39,426 nt of DNA, from contig NZ_JAQGJV010000083.1 of NCBI RefSeq assembly GCF_028290435.1, forward strand, positions 1 to 39,426, in the 5' to 3' direction. Source of the DNA: Devosia sp. (GTDB lineage Bacteria > Pseudomonadota > Alphaproteobacteria > Rhizobiales > Devosiaceae). A program made the translations under genes and the position numbers. This document shows, one piece after another, positions 34,930-39,426 of this stretch; the first letter of the stretch is position 1, and the number at the start of each line of letters is the position of its first letter. Below the pieces are notes generated by a model. It was not told the origin of the DNA and ran no database searches. It was given only the letters and a program-made list of their open reading frames with translations.

Positions 34930-35124
34930 CCTTCTGTCTCATGGCGAACGGCGTTCACCTGATGCACAAGCCCGCCTCGGGGAACGTCGCCGCCAACTTC
35001 GCGGATAAGCGCCTCCGCCCGATTGAGCTTGAACCCCGATTCTTAAGGATGGGGTTCAAGGCTTGCGGGCGGGCGGAGGTCGCCCCACCTTCATTCCTTA
35101 ACGTGACCGAAGTCTGATCCGGCC
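34801..35124. other. Inferred junction zone between two lineages of DNA
   Basis: Upstream genes fit a Hyphomicrobiales (Devosia-like) genome; downstream genes fit Caulobacteraceae. The segment begins in a stretch of dnaK that encodes [10 protein letters not shown], near-universal in alphaproteobacterial DnaK, where either homologous recombination or an assembly overlap could join two genomes. The exact break cannot be fixed by eye. Confidence 0.6.
35012..35079. repeat. Strong two-part hairpin between dnaK and dnaJ
   Basis: The inner stem CTTGAACCCC (35028-35037) pairs perfectly with GGGGTTCAAG (35051-35060) around a 13-nt loop. The outer stem CCTCCGCCCG (35012-35021) pairs perfectly with CGGGCGGAGG (35070-35079). 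They are separated by an unequal internal loop. No T-run follows. It may be an attenuator or RNase processing site that lowers dnaJ relative to dnaK output. Confidence 0.75.
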
Positions 35125-36282
35125 ATGCGCGATTTTTATGAAGTTCTCGGAGTGCAACGCGGCTGCGACGAGGCCGGGCTGAAGTCCGCCTTCCGCAAGC
35201 TGGCGATGGAGCACCATCCCGACCGCAACGGCGGCTGCGAAGAGGCCACCGGCCGCTTCAAGGAAATCAACGAAGCCTATTCCATCCTGTCGGACCCGCA
35301 AAAGCGCGCCGCCTACGACCGCTATGGCCATGCCGGCGTCAACGGCGGCGGTGGCGGCGGCGGCCCGCAAGGGTTCGGCGGCGCGGACATGAACGACATC
35401 TTCTCCGAGGTGTTCGGCGATGCGTTCGGCGAGATGTTCGGCGGACGCGGCCGGCGCAGCAACGGCCCCGCGCGGGGCGCCGACCTGCGCTATGACCTCG
35501 AGATCACCCTGGAGCAGGCCTATAGCGGCTCCGACGTGGAGATCACGGTTCCGGCCTCGGTGGCCTGCGAGGCCTGCCACGGCTCCGGCGCCAAGCCCGG
35601 CACCAATCCCACCGTCTGCAACGGCTGCGGCGGCCAGGGCCGGGTGCGCGCCTCCCAGGGCTTCTTCGCCATCGAGCGGACCTGCCCGCGCTGCGGCGGC
35701 TCCGGCAAGCTGATCCTCGACCCCTGCCAGGCCTGCCATGGCCATGGCCAGGTGCGCCGCGACCGCACGCTTTCGGTGCGCATTCCGGCCGGCGTGGACG
35801 ACGGCGCGCGCATCCGTCTGTCGGGCGAAGGCGACGCCGGCCAGCGCGGCGGGCCGCGCGGCGACCTCTACATCTTCCTGTCGGTCAGCCCCCACGACAT
35901 CTTTGAACGCGAGGGCCTGGACCTGCTGTGCACCGTGCCGGTGCCGATGACGGTGGCGGCCCTGGGCGGCGACATCGAGGCGCCCTGCCTGTTGGGCGGC
36001 GACAATTGCGACGGCGAGGCGCGCAAGACCGTCAAGGTGCCGGAAGGCACCCAGACCGGGCGCACCATACGGCTGAAGGGACGGGGCATGCCCTCGCTCC
36101 GGTCACGCGAACGCGGCGACCTGATCGTCGAGATCTTCGTGGAAACGCCCAGCAAGCTGACGGCGCGCCAGAAGGAACTGATGCGCGAACTGGCCGGCCT
36201 GTGCGGCGAGCAGCAGCACCCCAAGTCCGCCTCCTTCGTGGGCAAGGCCAAGAAGTTCTGGGGCGGCGTCACCGGGGTCTGA
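35125..36282 (+). CDS. dnaJ: Molecular chaperone DnaJ (Hsp40), Caulobacteraceae-like
   Basis: DnaJ delivers substrates to DnaK and stimulates its ATPase (family knowledge). The 385-residue protein has a J-domain with HPD at residues 31-33, a Gly/Phe-rich region, four zinc-binding CxxCxGxG repeats starting at Cys148, Cys165, Cys187 and Cys201, and the C-terminal substrate-binding domains. The N-terminus [19 protein letters not shown] and [19 protein letters not shown] resemble Caulobacter DnaJ as I recall it, not the rhizobial form with HPDRNPGD. Its codons end strongly in C and G, unlike genes to the left. Start ATG 35125 has no clear ribosome site. Confidence 0.95.
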   Translation: MRDFYEVLGVQRGCDEAGLKSAFRKLAMEHHPDRNGGCEEATGRFKEINEAYSILSDPQKRAAYDRYGHAGVNGGGGGGGPQGFGGADMNDIFSEVFGDAFGEMFGGRGRRSNGPARGADLRYDLEITLEQAYSGSDVEITVPASVACEACHGSGAKPGTNPTVCNGCGGQGRVRASQGFFAIERTCPRCGGSGKLILDPCQACHGHGQVRRDRTLSVRIPAGVDDGARIRLSGEGDAGQRGGPRGDLYIFLSVSPHDIFEREGLDLLCTVPVPMTVAALGGDIEAPCLLGGDNCDGEARKTVKVPEGTQTGRTIRLKGRGMPSLRSRERGDLIVEIFVETPSKLTARQKELMRELAGLCGEQQHPKSASFVGKAKKFWGGVTGV

Positions 36283-36360
36283 GACCCTTGGGCCGGATCG
36301 ACATCCATGGATGCGTCGATGCCGACGGCGCCCGGCCGCGCCCCGGGCGGCTCTGACTCC

Positions 36361-36581
36361 GCATTGGGCTTGGAAGGAAGAGAAGGACGAAAAAAGAAGC
36401 GCAAGAGGCAGCGGCTGCGGCAAGGCTGGCGCAAAAGCCTCTGCGTCGGGGCTTCACCGAGGCGCGCAGCGCCTCTGAGAAAGAAAAGCCAGCGTCAGAC
36501 CAGCAAGGCGTACGAAGCCCCGCCCCCTTCCGCTTCTTCCCTACCTTCTCGTCCTTCCGAGTCCAAAGCTGAGCCAAATGC
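36361..36581. repeat. About 220-bp nested imperfect inverted repeat in the dnaJ-GNAT gap
   Basis: This lies in a 356-bp stretch (36283-36638) without a convincing gene. The ends GCATTGGGCT (36361) and GAGCCAAATGC (36571-36581) are near-complements. Inside, GGAAGGAAGAGAAGG from 36372 mirrors the CCTTCTCGTCCTTCC side near 36544-36558. GCTGGC/GCCAGC, CGGGGCTTC (36447-36455) and GAAGCCCCG (36514-36522) also pair. A central hairpin GAGGCGC-GCA-GCGCCTC occupies 36459-36475. The whole could fold into one long hairpin, like a small palindromic mobile repeat. No target-site duplication is evident. A 98-codon Arg/Ser-rich open frame across it is judged non-coding. Confidence 0.65.
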
Positions 36582-36638
36582 CAGCCACGCCGGTTGGTAT
36601 TGAACCCAATCGGTGAATGTCGATCCGGAACTAGGCGT

Positions 36639-37202
36639 TCAGTCTTCCAGGTCCATGGCCGCCAGCTCGGCGATCTCGGGCCAGCGGAAGGGGATTTCCG
36701 AGACCAGGCCGCCGCCGGGTCCGCGCCGCACCTGCGCCGGGCCGGCCATGCCGCCCAGCCGGTCGTAGAAGGCCACCGCCCGGTCGTTGCCGCGCAGGAC
36801 CGTCAGGGTGAGAGCGCCGGCGCCCCCCGCCATCAGGGCCCGCGCCGCGCCGGCCAGCAGGCGGCGTCCCAGCCCCTGGCCCTGGGCGGATTTCAGCACA
36901 TAGAGGGTGGTGATCTCGGCCTCGTCTTCCGCTCCGCCCCGCGTGGGACCGCCGGAGACATAGGCCACCAGGCCCGAGCGGTCGCCCGCCACAAGATCCA
37001 CCTCGCCGGGTGTGGCTTTCAGCAGCCGCTTGCGCCAGCGCCGCGCGTGCAGCGGGGTCGACAGCCGCGCCAGATAGAGGTCGGGCAACAGGCCGGGATA
37101 GGTCTGGCGCCAGGCGCGCACATGGACCTGCGCCAGATCCTCGGCGTCGCCCGGACCCGGTGGGAAGATCAGATAGTCGGAGGCGAGCTGATGGCCGTCC
37201 AT
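36639..37202 (-). CDS. GNAT family N-acetyltransferase
   Basis: The 187-residue protein carries the GNAT fold: AEDLAQVHVRAWRQTYPGLL at the N-terminus, the beta4 strand TTLYVLKSAQGQGLGRRLL with the acetyl-CoA pyrophosphate motif Q-x-x-G-x-G/A (QGQGLGRR), and VLRGNDRAVAFYDRLGG, a typical motif B. Substrate is unknown; the WRQTYPGL pattern is common in RimI-like and small-molecule acetyltransferases. I chose the ATG at 37202 (MDGHQLASDYLIF); the frame stays open upstream but reads as low-complexity sequence through the repeats. It lies antisense between dnaJ and the second mutS. Confidence 0.88.
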   Translation of the reverse strand: MDGHQLASDYLIFPPGPGDAEDLAQVHVRAWRQTYPGLLPDLYLARLSTPLHARRWRKRLLKATPGEVDLVAGDRSGLVAYVSGGPTRGGAEDEAEITTLYVLKSAQGQGLGRRLLAGAARALMAGGAGALTLTVLRGNDRAVAFYDRLGGMAGPAQVRRGPGGGLVSEIPFRWPEIAELAAMDLED

Positions 37203-37547
37203 GGCGCCATCCTGATCCTCTGGCGGACGGGTGCAAGAGGCTAACATCCACCTGGCCCGCGATTGCCCGCACAAGGGCGACGCCCTGGCGCCGCGCTCCA
37301 GGCTTTGTCTCGTCGCGCTTTTCGGCGGCGAACCGGCCGGTGAAGGTGGATGGGGCCAACGCCGGCGACATCGTGGTGAAGGACGCCGGGCGGGTGATCC
37401 GGTCCTTCCACCTGACCAAGTAGGCCACCTGACCAAGTAGGCCACCTGAACAGGTAGCGGCTCCGGCTGGACGCCTTGCCCCCCTGCTTGCGGGTCTCCG
37501 CGCCGTAAGACTTAACGGGCCCTCGGCGGCGCGCTAGGTTCGCGGCG
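37203..37547. other. Intergenic region between GNAT gene and second mutS
   Basis: No complete gene is seen in these 345 bp. On the plus strand a frame ending at 37423 reads VKVDGANAGDIVVKDAGR then VIRSFHLTK, coding-like in composition, from a GTG at 37340; it may be a small gene or a broken gene tail. The mutS promoter presumably lies in the last 90 bp, but no convincing boxes are visible. Confidence 0.5.
37408..37458. repeat. Three tandem copies of a 17-bp unit
   Basis: CCACCTGACCAAGTAGG occurs exactly twice (37408-37424 and 37425-37441) and a third time with changes (37442-37458). The first copy overlaps the last codons and stop (HLTK, TAG) of the coding-like frame described for this region, as if its 3' end had been duplicated by slippage. 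Confidence 0.8.

Positions 37548-39426
<1,879 letters not shown>

Noticed and set aside
36307..36603. A 98-codon Arg/Ser/Pro-rich plus-strand frame after dnaJ
   Set aside because: It lies across the nested inverted repeat, has no clear ribosome site, and the composition follows from the purine/pyrimidine-rich arms.
37203..37445. N-terminal extension of the GNAT gene up to 37445
   Set aside because: The extension is low-complexity Arg/Pro/Ser sequence that reads through the 17-bp tandem repeats, and the GNAT domain begins after the ATG at 37202.
37408..37458. The 17-bp repeats as a CRISPR array
   Set aside because: The units are adjacent without spacers, too short, and there are no cas genes.

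Overview
The window reads as a high-GC alphaproteobacterial chromosome segment with dense housekeeping genes, short intergenic gaps, many overlapping start/stop codons, and no transposases, phage genes, tRNAs, rRNAs or CRISPR arrays that I can see. Positions 1 to about 34,900 look like one organism of the order Hyphomicrobiales, most like Devosia. The reasons are the mutS-glnD-murJ order, the rph/rdgB/hemW block divergent from hrcA-grpE, a rhizobial-style DnaK, and a LacI-xylB-xylA cluster. This taxonomic call rests on remembered protein families and gene order; no database was searched.

Layout of the left block: (a) 1-6,902, minus strand: murJ (partial), glnD, mutS and a DUF2189 membrane protein. 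(b) 7,084-12,126: D-xylose catabolism (xylA, xylB, a LacI-family regulator) with a divergent aldose 1-epimerase. (c) 12,203-16,654: an epoxide-hydrolase-like protein, a WYL regulator, a cold-shock/DUF1294 fusion, a cyclopropane fatty acid synthase and a TMEM175-type channel. (d) 16,730-21,595: comM, a GH25 lipoprotein, a 40-residue basic protein, a sorbosone-dehydrogenase-like propeller and MarC. (e) 21,669-25,800: gshB-yraN-rsmI divergent from an LpoA-like lipoprotein, then an AT-richer gene I do not recognise. (f) 25,825-30,341: hemW, rdgB, a 48-residue unannotated ORF and rph, divergent from hrcA-grpE. (g) 30,338-34,929: pncA and fused pabB-pabC, divergent from dnaK, which has a good sigma-32-type promoter.

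From roughly 34,800-35,124 onward the sequence changes character: it becomes more GC- and C-rich. The genes there (dnaJ, a GNAT acetyltransferase and a second, partial mutS) resemble Caulobacteraceae (Caulobacter/Phenylobacterium) rather than the left block. The dnaK-dnaJ-...-mutS order is the one I remember from Caulobacter. Because mutS is already present at 3,274-5,985, the window carries two diverged canonical mutS genes. The simplest explanation is a chimeric assembly joined in or just after the conserved dnaK gene. Horizontal transfer of a Caulobacteraceae dnaJ-mutS segment is the alternative. This junction is the most important thing to check.

The other items most worth a look are: the 48-codon ORF tied by ATGA overlaps between rph and rdgB; a roughly 220-bp nested inverted repeat after dnaJ; a perfect 14-bp palindrome with central CG touching the xylB start codon; a hairpin over the mutS initiation region; and a strong two-part hairpin between dnaK and dnaJ.
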